In this document: positions 35,119-45,125 of the stretch, piece after piece
How the letters are laid out: every line of letters starts with the position of its first letter
Numbering within the stretch: the first letter of the stretch is position 1
From: an uncultured Prevotellaceae bacterium
Lineage (GTDB): Bacteria; Bacteroidota; Bacteroidia; Bacteroidales; Bacteroidaceae
Direction: 5' to 3'
DNA length: 50,319 nt
Assembly (NCBI GenBank): GCA_902784065.1
Contig: CACZTJ010000020.1
Location: forward strand, 1-50,319
Position numbers and translations under genes: made by a program
The notes under the pieces: generated by a model
The model's input: the letters and a program-made list of their open reading frames with translations, nothing else
What the model was told of the DNA's origin: nothing
Databases searched by the model: none

Positions 35119-35896
35119 GTACGCCCTGTTTTTTGATATTGACGGTACGCTGGTGAGTTTTGAAACCCATCAGATACCGCCTTCTACCATTCTGGCACTG
35201 ACACAGGCAAAGGCTAATGGTCACAAGGTATTTATTGCCACAGGTCGACCGCCCATCATCATCACCAATCTCGGGGCGATAGAGCATCTTATCGACGGAT
35301 ATGTGACGACTAACGGCGCCCTCTGCTTCATTGGGGAACAGACTGTGGCTTGCCACGCAATACCAAAAGCGGATGCCCAGCGTATTGTGGAAGACTCGAG
35401 GGAGAAGAGCTACGGATTGATCGTGGTGGGTGAAAAGGATGTGGCTGTACTTGATCCGAAGGGCGATGTAGACCGCATCTTCAGACAGCATCTGGCGGTT
35501 CAGAATCTGGAGCTGGCAAAGCCCGTAGAGCAGGTGCTGGAACAGGGAGTACTGCAGATGACACCTTTTTTCCCTGAGAGCTATGAAGCGGAATTGATGA
35601 GTCGCCTACCCGCTTGCACCTCTGGACGCTGGCACCCAGAGTTTACCGATATCACTGCGAAAAAGGCCGACAAGGGGCAAGGACTTTTAGCTATTGCTAA
35701 AGAGACAGGACTCGATCCCAAGTTTACAATGGCCTTTGGTGACGGCGGCAACGACACGTCGATGATCCGCACGGCGGGTATCGGTGTAGCAATGGGTAAC
35801 GCATTAGAGTCGCTGAAACAGGTGGCTGACTACACCACCACAAGTGTTGACGAGAACGGTGTACTGAACGCTCTTCGTCACTTCAAACTGATCTGA
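35099..35896 (+). CDS. HAD-superfamily Cof-type phosphatase
   Basis: A 265-aa sugar-phosphate-type phosphatase. Motif I is FFDIDGTLVS (nucleophile and acid/base Asp in DxD), motif II FIATGRP, motif III the lysine before GQG (KADKGQGLLAIAKE) and motif IV AFGDGGNDTSMI. A C2-type cap lies between. Cytosolic. Its start is inside the upstream gene; its stop is 6 nt from the convergent queA stop. Confidence 0.9.
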   Translation: MDLTTNKYALFFDIDGTLVSFETHQIPPSTILALTQAKANGHKVFIATGRPPIIITNLGAIEHLIDGYVTTNGALCFIGEQTVACHAIPKADAQRIVEDSREKSYGLIVVGEKDVAVLDPKGDVDRIFRQHLAVQNLELAKPVEQVLEQGVLQMTPFFPESYEAELMSRLPACTSGRWHPEFTDITAKKADKGQGLLAIAKETGLDPKFTMAFGDGGNDTSMIRTAGIGVAMGNALESLKQVADYTTTSVDENGVLNALRHFKLI

Positions 35897-35902
35897 GAAA
35901 TT

Positions 35903-37132
35903 CTATGGTATCAGTAGCGACGAGTCGCCGTAACTGAGAAAACGGAAATCGTGACTTAACGCATAATCGTAGATCTTATGCCAGTCGCCTTTTACAAAGG
36001 CGCTTACCAGCAGCAGCAACGTGGATTGCGGCTGATGGAAGTTCGTGACAAGCATCTTCACGATATGATAGTCGTAGCCTGGGGCGATGATGATCTGGGT
36101 GCTGCTGTGGAGCACGGTAAGACCATGGGCATCCATCCAATCAGCTAATGCTTGCAAAGCCTCCACACTCCTCACTTCACACTCCTCGTTCCTCGATTCA
36201 TATGGTTCCCATTGGGCGACATGAAGCTGGTCTTCATTGAGTGAGGAGTTACGCATCACCTTCAAGCCCATATAATAGAGGCTTTCTAAGGTACGAACGC
36301 TGGTGGTGCCGACAGCGATAGCACAGCCCTCGTGAGCAATGAGTTTTTGGATGGTATCGCGACGCACACTAACATACTCGGTATGCATCTCGTGCCCCTC
36401 AATCTCCTCGCTCTTCACGGGTTTAAAAGTGCCAGCACCCACATGGAGGGTGAGTTCCTCACGCTGGATGCCATGAGCATCGAGGTCGGCTAAGACTTCA
36501 GGCGTAAAATGGAGACCTGCCGTAGGAGCAGCTACCGAACCTTTGATCTTGGAATAGACGGTCTGATAGGTAGTCTTGTCGCTCTCCTGTGTTTCACGGT
36601 TGAGATAAGGAGGAATTGGCAGCTCACCCATTGCGTCTATAATCTCGGCAAAGCTGGCATCACCCGTCCAGGTAAAGTCGATGCGGTGAGAGGTACCATG
36701 AACAGGACCTCGGGTGGCACTCACGTCAATGGTCTGCCCATTGAGCTCAATCATTCGGTGAAGGGTGCCTTCCTTCCATTTTTTCAGATTTCCTACCAAA
36801 CAGTACCAGGCGCACTGACCTGTGGTTTGGAACATCAGCTCGTAGTCGGAAGGCGCTGCGGGTTCGAGTAGGAACACCTCGATAAGGGCACCAGTGTCTT
36901 TGCGAAAATGCATACGAGCCTGGATTACCTTTGTATTGTTAAACACCATCAGCGCAGCAGCGGGCAGATACTGGGGCAAGTTATAAAACACATCAGAACT
37001 TACCTCACCTTTGTTGTAGATAAGGAGCTTAGAATGGTCGCGCTGGGCGATGGGAAATTTTGCGATACGTTCGTCAGGCAGCGGATAGTTATAATCGCTG
37101 ATATGAATATGACGGGGATCAATATGATTCAT
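35903..37132 (-). CDS. queA: S-adenosylmethionine:tRNA ribosyltransferase-isomerase QueA
   Basis: Builds epoxyqueuosine on tRNA from AdoMet, 409 aa. Markers are the N-terminal YNYPLPDERIAKFP, MVFNNTKVIQARMHF, VAAPTAGLHFTPE (AdoMet/tRNA site region) and LLVSAFVKGDWHKIYDYAL. The body carries an unusual but known-type insert around residues 295-325 (YESRNEECEVRSVEA). It overlaps the PAP2 gene by 4 nt and so is coupled to it. Confidence 0.95.
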   Translation of the reverse strand: MNHIDPRHIHISDYNYPLPDERIAKFPIAQRDHSKLLIYNKGEVSSDVFYNLPQYLPAAALMVFNNTKVIQARMHFRKDTGALIEVFLLEPAAPSDYELMFQTTGQCAWYCLVGNLKKWKEGTLHRMIELNGQTIDVSATRGPVHGTSHRIDFTWTGDASFAEIIDAMGELPIPPYLNRETQESDKTTYQTVYSKIKGSVAAPTAGLHFTPEVLADLDAHGIQREELTLHVGAGTFKPVKSEEIEGHEMHTEYVSVRRDTIQKLIAHEGCAIAVGTTSVRTLESLYYMGLKVMRNSSLNEDQLHVAQWEPYESRNEECEVRSVEALQALADWMDAHGLTVLHSSTQIIIAPGYDYHIVKMLVTNFHQPQSTLLLLVSAFVKGDWHKIYDYALSHDFRFLSYGDSSLLIP

Positions 37133-37857
37133 TGGTATGTTGCAATTAACAAGGCGATGATAAGTGTGAAATAGAATACCGCAACGGGGATATCACAACT
37201 GGGGCGCTCATAACCGCCATCAGTATAATCGGTAGAGATATAACGTCTGCCCTCAGCACGCATATGACGGGTCATATAGCGATAGAAGAAATATACAGAG
37301 GTGCCGACAGTGAACCCCCAGATGAGACCTACGAGGATGTCGCCTGGGAAGTGAACGCCCAGATAGAGTCGTGTCCAGCAGTTAACGAGTGACCACAGGA
37401 TCATGTTAAGAGAGAGGGCCCAGCTACGCACCAGCCAACAGAAAAAGATGGCGATGCTGAATGTGTTACAAGCGTGGGCGGAGAAAAAGCCATATTTACC
37501 GCCTCGATAGCCATTGACTACATCGACAAGGGTGCCAATGACTGGATCGTGAGTAGGACGCCATCGGGCTACGGTGGGTTTTACGATGAGATCGTCAACA
37601 GCTCCTGCAAAGAGTATGCAAAGACCCGCACACCCCACAATGAAAGCTATACGTTGCAGCGAGTTATTGTTCTTCAGAACAAGATAGAATAGGCTGATAT
37701 AGAACGGCACCCAAGTGATGGGTGTGGTGAGAATATGTACCACAGAATCAAGAAAAAGGGAATCACTGCCGTTAACAGCTAACAAAGCAACACGGTCGAC
37801 ATCCTGCGCCCAATCCAGGAAACCTTCACTTGCTAAAAGTAATGCACTATAATCCAT
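37129..37857 (-). CDS. PAP2-family membrane phosphatase
   Basis: The product is 242 aa with about six membrane helices. The PAP2 signature is split: K-x6-RP-like KPTVARWRP, the central SAHA (in FFSAHACNTFS; the more usual reading is PSGH) and RLYLGVHFPGD. The last matches the final motif with its catalytic His. It probably removes phosphate from lipid or undecaprenyl pyrophosphate substrates at the inner membrane. It follows the Bat genes by 3 nt. Confidence 0.85.
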   Translation of the reverse strand: MDYSALLLASEGFLDWAQDVDRVALLAVNGSDSLFLDSVVHILTTPITWVPFYISLFYLVLKNNNSLQRIAFIVGCAGLCILFAGAVDDLIVKPTVARWRPTHDPVIGTLVDVVNGYRGGKYGFFSAHACNTFSIAIFFCWLVRSWALSLNMILWSLVNCWTRLYLGVHFPGDILVGLIWGFTVGTSVYFFYRYMTRHMRAEGRRYISTDYTDGGYERPSCDIPVAVFYFTLIIALLIATYQ

Positions 37858-37860
37858 CGT

Positions 37861-40419
37861 CTAAATCTCCTCCAATTTATTACGTTCTACCCATCCTTCC
37901 TTACCATCGGCTATACGTATCTCAAGCCAACCACGCATCGAGCTATCAGTAATGCTAACCTTCGTTCCCTCATGGAGAATAAAGAGATCGGTGCCGTTCT
38001 TGGCAGGTGTGCTTTTTACTGTCACTGAGGGCTCCATAATGATAGCTCCCTTGCGGAACAAGAGATTCTGCTTCTGCTGCCAAGCAAAGATATTGCTGAG
38101 AACGAAGAGCACCAGCAACACCAAACCACAGAAGAAGCCTACCTTGCGCAACCAGATGCGACTGGCAAAGAGATACACCAGCAGCAACACGATTACCAAA
38201 GCCAGAGAGATGAGTGCCACTCGCGCCCAGGCATCTACGCTCATGAGGTTCACCAGTGCGTGATACCAAGTGATGAAAAACATCTCGGATTCAGGCACGA
38301 TCTTATCGATGGTTTTGCTTCGGGCTATCTGTAGGTTGAAACGAATGTCGCGGTCACCTGGTGAGAGCTGCAAAGCACGTTCGTAGTTGAGGACGGCCTT
38401 CGTAACGTTCTCCGTACGGTAGTAGGCGTTGCCAAGGTTATAATAGAGCTCAGCAGAGCCCCCCTGCTTCAGAAGTGCCTCGTAGTCAGCGATGGCCTGC
38501 TGGTATTGTCCACGCACATAGGCACTGTCTGCCTCAGACTTCGTAACAGCTCCAGCACCCAGCGGGAAGAGTAGCAACAGCAAAACAACAGCAGTCGTTT
38601 TGCCTGATCGTTTCTTCTTCATTGTATCTTCGATACGCTCAATGGCGGTCATCGCTTTATCATATACCTTATTCATATTTCCCTTAGGATCGCCAGGAGC
38701 ATAGCGTTCAAACTCACACTCATCAAGTGCTCCAATAAATAGACTTATAGTATCGTCATCGACAGAACGTTCTGAGAGCTTCTGACTGATATTATCATGT
38801 GAGAGCTGCTCTACAGGGATATTCAGTTTGTCACCCACATAACCCCATAGGGCACGCAGCACTTCATCATAGAAGGCACTAGCCTTGCCAGCCTGCATCA
38901 GTTTCGCTGCCTGCTTGAGGCGCTTGGTAGCCACCTTGTTCGCCTTCTTTCCACGCATCTTCGTGACATTGGCATTGTCAATAGCACGCTGACGGAACAC
39001 AATAAAGAGCGTAATGAAAATCAGTGCCAAGATAACAAGACTGATCCAGTAGGCTGTAGAGCCAAAGAAGAAATCGTCGAGCGGGCGCTGACGGGTATCC
39101 CCCAGTTTAATGTAACGGATATCCTTTGAAAGTTCCTGCAGATCTTGACCGGAGAAGTCGCTGACAGAGGCAGCACCTGAGCCCTTAGCCACATCGAGAG
39201 TGAAACCCTCGCTCTTGATGGTTTTATATGCATTCTCCGACGTATCAAAATAGGTGAGCTCTACTGGAGGAATCTCGTATTTACCCTGATGACGAGGCAC
39301 AATCAGCACATCATAGATCATCGAGCCCTCGATACCATTATGGGTGAGCTTTGTCTTATCAGTGACTTTCGGCTCATATTTGTCAAAATCCTTAGGTACA
39401 TTGATCACAGGCTGCTTCATCAACTTCAGGTTGCCGATACCGCTGATGATGATTCGCATAGAGACAGGATCGTTGGCTTTAGTTTCCGTTTTATCGAGCT
39501 GGGCAGAGATAGTGAACTTACCCACACCACCAGAGAAGTTAGCGGGGCGTTCAGGCAGAGGATCTACCTGAATCTCGATACCTGGTGCAACAATCTTCTT
39601 CTTCACCTCTATATAACCGGAACCGCCATTGAAAAAAGCTTCGAAGGGATCAATATTACGATTCTGCTGAACCACAATACCCTCAAAAGTGATACTCGGA
39701 ATCTGAAGCTTACCCGTCATCTGCGGGAACATCACATACTGGCTCCAAGTACAGGTGCGATATGGACGTCCGTTAACGGTCTCAAGTAAAAAACTCTTTT
39801 GCTGCGGCAAATCAACTTCTTGGCTATAGAAACTCTTCAAATCAGGCATATCACCACGAAGCTGAGTGAGTGACACCAATGTATAGACCTTATAGGTGAG
39901 CAAGATTGGCTCCTGTTCGTGGACACGATTCTTGTTCGCACTAACCTTAATAAAGAGGTCAGATCCTGATATATGGCTACCGGCATCGCGCAACTCAGTT
40001 CCTTCGTCATCACGCTGCTGACGCTGACGGGAACTGGAGGCTGTGCCTGATACTTTAATGGTGAGCGAATTAGAGGCGATAGTCTTACCACCTGCCACAA
40101 TATGGGCTGGAGGAATGGTAAACGAGCCGTTCTTGGTGGCACTGACGATATAGGTATAAGTGATGGATGATGTGGAGCTGGTGTGCCCGTTGATCATCTG
40201 ATAGCTCGACTGCATAGAACGGTTAGGTCCTATGAGCACCTCAAGTTCGTCTGGGATATCACCTGCACGGAAATCGCTCACGTTCTGCGTGTTAACCGTA
40301 TAAGTGAGTCGGAACTGCTCACCTACCGCCACATGGGAAGGAGCAGAACCTGTCAATGTCTGCGCAATGGCTGTGATGACAGCCAGCATCATACATACTA
40401 TCGTAAAAAGTCTCTTCAT
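37861..40419 (-). CDS. Fused BatD-BatE protein
   Basis: An 852-aa fusion. The N-terminal signal peptide (MKRLFTIVCMMLAVITAIAQ) and residues about 20-595 are BatD: immunoglobulin-like repeats, then a membrane helix near 455-475. From residue 600 (MKKKRSGKTTAVVLLLLLFP) a complete BatE follows: its own signal-like helix, TPR repeats (ADYEALLKQGGSAELYYNLG and so on), two membrane helices and an SH3-like C-terminus. In relatives these are separate genes; an internal start at 38622 may still give free BatE (253 aa). Part of the Bat envelope system, whose role (stress or oxygen tolerance) is known only in outline. Confidence 0.88.
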   Translation of the reverse strand: MKRLFTIVCMMLAVITAIAQTLTGSAPSHVAVGEQFRLTYTVNTQNVSDFRAGDIPDELEVLIGPNRSMQSSYQMINGHTSSTSSITYTYIVSATKNGSFTIPPAHIVAGGKTIASNSLTIKVSGTASSSRQRQQRDDEGTELRDAGSHISGSDLFIKVSANKNRVHEQEPILLTYKVYTLVSLTQLRGDMPDLKSFYSQEVDLPQQKSFLLETVNGRPYRTCTWSQYVMFPQMTGKLQIPSITFEGIVVQQNRNIDPFEAFFNGGSGYIEVKKKIVAPGIEIQVDPLPERPANFSGGVGKFTISAQLDKTETKANDPVSMRIIISGIGNLKLMKQPVINVPKDFDKYEPKVTDKTKLTHNGIEGSMIYDVLIVPRHQGKYEIPPVELTYFDTSENAYKTIKSEGFTLDVAKGSGAASVSDFSGQDLQELSKDIRYIKLGDTRQRPLDDFFFGSTAYWISLVILALIFITLFIVFRQRAIDNANVTKMRGKKANKVATKRLKQAAKLMQAGKASAFYDEVLRALWGYVGDKLNIPVEQLSHDNISQKLSERSVDDDTISLFIGALDECEFERYAPGDPKGNMNKVYDKAMTAIERIEDTMKKKRSGKTTAVVLLLLLFPLGAGAVTKSEADSAYVRGQYQQAIADYEALLKQGGSAELYYNLGNAYYRTENVTKAVLNYERALQLSPGDRDIRFNLQIARSKTIDKIVPESEMFFITWYHALVNLMSVDAWARVALISLALVIVLLLVYLFASRIWLRKVGFFCGLVLLVLFVLSNIFAWQQKQNLLFRKGAIIMEPSVTVKSTPAKNGTDLFILHEGTKVSITDSSMRGWLEIRIADGKEGWVERNKLEEI

Positions 40420-40425
40420 TTATCT

Positions 40426-42135
40426 TTACCAGTTCTTCTGAATATTACGACGCTGGGGCTGTTGTTGGGCTTTCTTCATCTTCTCCTGCGTCTGTTTCTC
40501 GTTTTGGATGGCAGCATTCAACAGTTGTTCGGCATTCTCCTTACTCATCTGGGGTTTGGGCTGCTCTTTCTGCTGATCCTGCTTCTGATCCTTGTTCTGA
40601 TCCTGATTCTGCTGATCTTTCTTATCGTCTTTTTTATTGTCTTTCTTATCATCGTTATTCTGACCTTGCTGGTTCTGCTGCTGTTGATCCTGCTTGTTTT
40701 TCTGGTGCTTGCAGAGCACAAGGTTATAACGGGTCTCATCGTCAGACGGATTCAGTCGAAGTGCATTCTTATAGGCCTCAATAGCCTCACCATACATCTT
40801 ATGTGTCTGACAGATGACACCGATGTTATGGAAGGACTTCGACTTACGAAGGGGATTGGTCTCCAGGCGCGAGGCTGCCTCAAACTGCTCGACAGCAGCA
40901 GAATCTTTCTTCTGAGCCATCAGGGCGTTACCCAAGTTAAAAGGTGCCTGCGGGTTTTTGGGGTTCTTCTCAATCGCCTTACGATAAGCCACCTCAGCAT
41001 TGGGATAATCACCGCGATGGAAGAGTTTGTTACCCTCGCGGATATACTGGCGATCGCTCTGTGCGGAGGCTGTAGTAGCTACCAACAGAAGGAGCATAGC
41101 AGCAGTCTGTTTCTTATTACCGAAAAGCGAGATACGTTTCAACAATGGGTTGCGGCGATCAAAGATACATATCTCGAGTATTAACAATAGAAGTGCAAGG
41201 ATGCCAAAGGCGCGGAACTGCTCATCAAACTCGCTATAAACGGCAGTAGAAGTCTCTTTCTTTGCCAATTTGTCTAACTCCTGATCGAGCTGTTCCTGAG
41301 CAGCACTATTGTTCTGCACATGAATATAGGCACCGCCACCTGCCTGAGCCACCTGCTTACACATATCTTCATTGAGAGCCGACATCACCGTATTGCCCGT
41401 ATTGTCCTTCATATATTCACCTGTGCCGGCAATGGGGATTGGTGCTCCCTGAGTAGAGCCGACACCAAGTACATACACACGCATGCCGAGATCCTTTGCA
41501 GCCTCAGCAGCCTCTACTGCCCCACCCTCATGATCTTCACCATCGGTAATTACCACAATGGCTTTTCCAATGCCTTCTTCCTGCGTAAAGCTGTGAGAGG
41601 CCATCTCGATGGCACGGGCAATATCAGTGCCCTGAGTAGAGATCATCGAGGGATCGATGCTGGAGAGGAACATCTTAGCTGAAACATAGTCGCTTGTGAT
41701 AGGCAACTGCACGAAGGCATCGCCAGCAAACACAATCAGACCAATTTTATCGTTTGTAAAATGATCCACCAGGTTCTCAATCATCATCTTACTGCGATCG
41801 AGACGGCTGGGAACGATATCTTCTGCCCGCATGGAATTACTGATATCCATTGCTATGATGGTCTCAATACCCACGCGCTTCTCGTGGTTGATCTTCGTAC
41901 CCATCTGCGGACGCGCCAGCATCACGATAAGCAAAGCGAGAGCTGCCTGCAGAATCCAGAATTTTACTGAGGGACGGAAGCGAGACACATCGGGCATCAG
42001 CGCCTTTAACAAGGCTGGATCGCCAAACTTGCGAAGCCGCTTTTTCTGGTTGCGGTAGGAAATAAACCTGATAAGCGCCAAAACGGGGATTAGCGCTAGC
42101 AGATAGAGATATATCGGGTCTTCAAATCTGAACAT
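40426..42135 (-). CDS. Fused BatB-BatC protein (VWA plus TPR)
   Basis: A 569-aa fusion. Residues 1 to about 325 are BatB: two helices at the start, a von Willebrand A domain with MIDAS DISNS (97-101) and a helix at about 308-325. From about residue 347 (MLLLLVATTASAQS, a signal-like helix) a BatC part follows: TPR repeats, then a Q/K/D/N-rich tail (about 478-569) of low complexity. In Bacteroides-type operons batB and batC are separate. Metal-dependent protein binding is expected of the VWA part. A long antisense open frame here is an artefact of the Gln/Lys-rich tail. Confidence 0.88.
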   Translation of the reverse strand: MFRFEDPIYLYLLALIPVLALIRFISYRNQKKRLRKFGDPALLKALMPDVSRFRPSVKFWILQAALALLIVMLARPQMGTKINHEKRVGIETIIAMDISNSMRAEDIVPSRLDRSKMMIENLVDHFTNDKIGLIVFAGDAFVQLPITSDYVSAKMFLSSIDPSMISTQGTDIARAIEMASHSFTQEEGIGKAIVVITDGEDHEGGAVEAAEAAKDLGMRVYVLGVGSTQGAPIPIAGTGEYMKDNTGNTVMSALNEDMCKQVAQAGGGAYIHVQNNSAAQEQLDQELDKLAKKETSTAVYSEFDEQFRAFGILALLLLILEICIFDRRNPLLKRISLFGNKKQTAAMLLLLVATTASAQSDRQYIREGNKLFHRGDYPNAEVAYRKAIEKNPKNPQAPFNLGNALMAQKKDSAAVEQFEAASRLETNPLRKSKSFHNIGVICQTHKMYGEAIEAYKNALRLNPSDDETRYNLVLCKHQKNKQDQQQQNQQGQNNDDKKDNKKDDKKDQQNQDQNKDQKQDQQKEQPKPQMSKENAEQLLNAAIQNEKQTQEKMKKAQQQPQRRNIQKNW

Positions 42136-42149
42136 ATTTTCTTTTCTTA

Positions 42150-43148
42150 TTAGGGTATCCGACGGAAGATCGTGATGCGCAGCAGGATCTCAAGCAATAA
42201 AGCGATAACGGCAGCGAGGGCAAAAGGCTGATAAGCCTCATAACGCTTGCTGAACTTCTTCACGTTGAGCTTGCTCTTCTCCAACTGGTCGATCTCCTTA
42301 TAGATATTACGCAGTTCCTTCGTATTCGTGGCACGATAGAAGTCACCTTCAGTCGCTGCAGCAATCTCACTAAGTGTCTTGGTGTCGATCTCCACAGGGA
42401 TATTCACATATTGCACACCACCAGCCACAGGCATCGGATAAGGCGCCACCTTGTTGGTTCCTACACCAATGGTATAGACGCGGATACCCAGACTCTTAGC
42501 AATCTCAGCAGCTGTCATTGGCGATATGTCACCTCGGTTGTTACTACCGTCAGTCAGCAGAATCACCACCTTACTCTTGGCTTTCGACTCTTTCAGACGA
42601 CTTACAGCATTGGCCAATCCCATACCTATAGCGGTACCATCCTCAATAAGACCACGGGCTGCTATGTCTGTACGAACATTCTGAAGCATATTAAGCAGAG
42701 AGGCATGATCAGTAGTCATCGGGCACTGGGTGAACGACTCACCTGCAAAGATAGTAAGTCCGATATTATCGTTCGGACGACCTATAACAAACTCAGAGGC
42801 TACCTGTTTGGCAGCTTCGATACGGTTAGGCTGCAAATCCTCTGCCAGCATACTCGTAGAGACATCCATTGCCAACATGATATCAATACCTTCTACCGTC
42901 TTGCTGGCCCAGGAGTCATGAGTCTGAGGACGAGCCAATACCAACACCACCATTGTGAAGACCAACACCCGAAGCAGCATAGACAGCGGCATCAGCGCGA
43001 CCTTCCAACTGCGCGGCGCAAAGCGGAATACAAAGGTATCGCTCATCCGCATTGTGGGCTCAGTCTTCTTTCTGTACATCACATACCATATCAGATATGG
43101 GATGATGAGCAGAAGCAACAACAGATATTCCTTATTGGCAAATTCCAT
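42150..43148 (-). CDS. batA: BatA, VWA-domain membrane protein
   Basis: The product is 332 aa: an N-terminal helix, a second helix at about 57-72, a VWA domain with MIDAS DVSTS (95-99), and a C-terminal helix (about 311-328). The N-terminal arrangement EFANKEYLLLLLLIIPYL is characteristic of BatA. It works with MoxR, DUF58, BatB/C and BatD/E in a membrane complex; the partner order here is the normal one. Confidence 0.9.
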   Translation of the reverse strand: MEFANKEYLLLLLLIIPYLIWYVMYRKKTEPTMRMSDTFVFRFAPRSWKVALMPLSMLLRVLVFTMVVLVLARPQTHDSWASKTVEGIDIMLAMDVSTSMLAEDLQPNRIEAAKQVASEFVIGRPNDNIGLTIFAGESFTQCPMTTDHASLLNMLQNVRTDIAARGLIEDGTAIGMGLANAVSRLKESKAKSKVVILLTDGSNNRGDISPMTAAEIAKSLGIRVYTIGVGTNKVAPYPMPVAGGVQYVNIPVEIDTKTLSEIAAATEGDFYRATNTKELRNIYKEIDQLEKSKLNVKKFSKRYEAYQPFALAAVIALLLEILLRITIFRRIP

Positions 43149-43158
43149 TTCGTTTCAT

Positions 43159-44232
43159 TTAATACAATAACTGATACAGCGTATAGACCACATAAGCCAA
43201 GAGCAGAGCACTAGTGATGCCCAGTAAGGTAATCACGGTTTGCAGCACGCGACGAGCCTTCTGTGAACGCTGGTCTTCTTCAGTCAGCTGAGGTTTAACG
43301 GTCTCCTCAACAGGTACATTCTCCAATTTCGTCTGATCAATGAATGCAATGGCGTTGACGAGATTCATATCATTCTCATTAATGAGTGTGGAGTATTTGG
43401 CGAACTTCACAAGGTCTGCCGTCAAGAACAGATGGCGCAGTTCACTGAGTGCCTTCTCATCCTGAGTGGCTGTGAGTTTCTCAATAATCTCGCTACTAGT
43501 CATCTCCATAGCATTGAAGCCGTAACGCTCTTCTATATATTTGCGGAGAGTATCCGTCAGACGCGTGTAGTACTCCTTAGAATTCTCAGCAGAAACCATC
43601 TTATCGGCCTTGATCTGCTCAATCTGCTGCATTGCCTTCTGGTGAGGCAATAGGCGCTTCACAATACGGATGGTCTTGATAATCGGCTTATTGTCGCGCA
43701 GACGCAAATAGAGATAATAGGTCACTGCCAGACATACAAGCAGCAGCACACTAAGCCAGAACGACAGGCTCCAGTCGCTCCACAGGAACGGATTATCCTG
43801 CACATCCTTAGGCCCGAAGAACTGATCCACCTGAGTAGTATCTACCTCGATGGTGAGCACCTTCAGGGCAAGACTCTTACTCTTATATGGCTTACCATTA
43901 ATCTTCACCGTCATTGGTGGCAGGTAATAAAGGGTATCATCGAAAGAGGTCAGCGTATAGATGGTAGAGCGAGCCACGAAACCATTGTCTTCAGGTTGCT
44001 GTTTCTGCTCCTGACTACCCAGCACTTCAACACCTGGTGTGATGTACTGTGTAGGCTTGAAGACAGGAAACTCCACCTTCGCATTCTCCTTTGCATGAGC
44101 TGTCAAAGTGACGTGCACCTGCTGACCGACAAGCATCTGGATAGAGTCGATACTTATTTCTACCGACTCTTGCGCAGACAGGCGCAACACACTTGTTATC
44201 AATATGATAAGAATAGTTATTCTTTTCATCAA
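43159..44232 (-). CDS. BatD-like membrane protein between DUF58 and batA
   Basis: The product is 357 aa. A signal peptide (MMKRITILIILITSVLRLSAQ), a periplasmic beta-rich part to about residue 150, a membrane helix (about 157-176), a cytoplasmic helical domain with KEYYTRLTDTLRKYIEERYG, and a final helix (about 333-355). The same plan as the N-half of BatD, shortened. Overlaps the DUF58 gene by 4 nt. Its conserved place in MoxR-Bat operons suggests a structural partner. Confidence 0.75.
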   Translation of the reverse strand: MMKRITILIILITSVLRLSAQESVEISIDSIQMLVGQQVHVTLTAHAKENAKVEFPVFKPTQYITPGVEVLGSQEQKQQPEDNGFVARSTIYTLTSFDDTLYYLPPMTVKINGKPYKSKSLALKVLTIEVDTTQVDQFFGPKDVQDNPFLWSDWSLSFWLSVLLLVCLAVTYYLYLRLRDNKPIIKTIRIVKRLLPHQKAMQQIEQIKADKMVSAENSKEYYTRLTDTLRKYIEERYGFNAMEMTSSEIIEKLTATQDEKALSELRHLFLTADLVKFAKYSTLINENDMNLVNAIAFIDQTKLENVPVEETVKPQLTEEDQRSQKARRVLQTVITLLGITSALLLAYVVYTLYQLLY

Positions 44233-45101
44233 CTTCTTTGTTTAAACAACAGCAGCAACGACTTCACGAAGTCCTCGTTAGTGGCGATGCTTACATGATC
44301 CACATTACTCTTATTGAAGGTTTCACTCAGTTCTTCCTGACGCCCCATCCAGTATCTCTGGTAGGCTTGGCGCAACCGACTGGAGCCTGTATCGACATAC
44401 TGCTCGAAACCTGTCTCTGCATCCACCACCTTCATCAAACCGACATTGGGTAACTCCTTGGCTCGAATGTCATACACCTGAATAGCTACCACATCGTGCT
44501 TACGATTGCAGATCTGCAAAGACTGCTGAAAATCGTTTCGTACATAGAAGTCGCTCAGAATAAAGGCTGTGGTACGACGCTTCTGAACACTGGAGAGAAA
44601 CTCTACCGCCTGCTTCACATCAGTACGCTTTGACTCTGGTTGGAAGTCCAGCATCTCACGGATGATATAGAGGATGTGCTTACGACCTTTCTTCGGCGGA
44701 ATATACTTCTCGATCTTGTCGGAGAAGAAGATCACGCCAATCTTATCGTTATTCTGGATGGCAGAGAAGGCAATGGTAGCAGCTATCTCCGTCACCATAT
44801 CACGTTTCATCTGTCGCTGAGTACCAAAGTCGAGAGAGCCGCTGACATCGATGAGTAACATCACTGTGAGTTCACGCTCCTCTTCAAACACCTTGACATA
44901 AGGGCGATGGAAGCGGGCTGTTACATTCCAGTCGATATCACGTACATCATCCCCAAACTGATACTCACGCACCTCACTGAAGGCCATTCCCCTACCCTTG
45001 AAGGCAGAATGGTACTGACCTGCGAAGATGTTAGAGCTCAGACCTCGGGTCTTGATCTCAATCTTTCGGACTTTCTTGATGATCTCAGATGTTTCCATCA
45101 C
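44229..45101 (-). CDS. DUF58 domain protein
   Basis: A 290-aa cytosolic protein with the DUF58 core, FSEVREYQFGDDVRDIDWNV followed by TARFHRPYVKVFEEERE, and a VWA-like half with LLIDVSGSLDFG (MIDAS-like DxSxS). It is the usual partner of MoxR ATPases and lies directly after the moxR gene. Its role is thought to be as an adaptor or client of MoxR. Confidence 0.92.
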   Translation of the reverse strand: MMETSEIIKKVRKIEIKTRGLSSNIFAGQYHSAFKGRGMAFSEVREYQFGDDVRDIDWNVTARFHRPYVKVFEEERELTVMLLIDVSGSLDFGTQRQMKRDMVTEIAATIAFSAIQNNDKIGVIFFSDKIEKYIPPKKGRKHILYIIREMLDFQPESKRTDVKQAVEFLSSVQKRRTTAFILSDFYVRNDFQQSLQICNRKHDVVAIQVYDIRAKELPNVGLMKVVDAETGFEQYVDTGSSRLRQAYQRYWMGRQEELSETFNKSNVDHVSIATNEDFVKSLLLLFKQRS

Positions 45102-45125
45102 TTTTTATTTCTCACTTTTCACTTT

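Noticed and set aside
40183-41184. A 333-codon plus-strand frame opposite batB/C
   Set aside because: It is the complement of the Gln/Lys-rich BatC tail, which reads as Leu-rich antisense; an artefact of composition.
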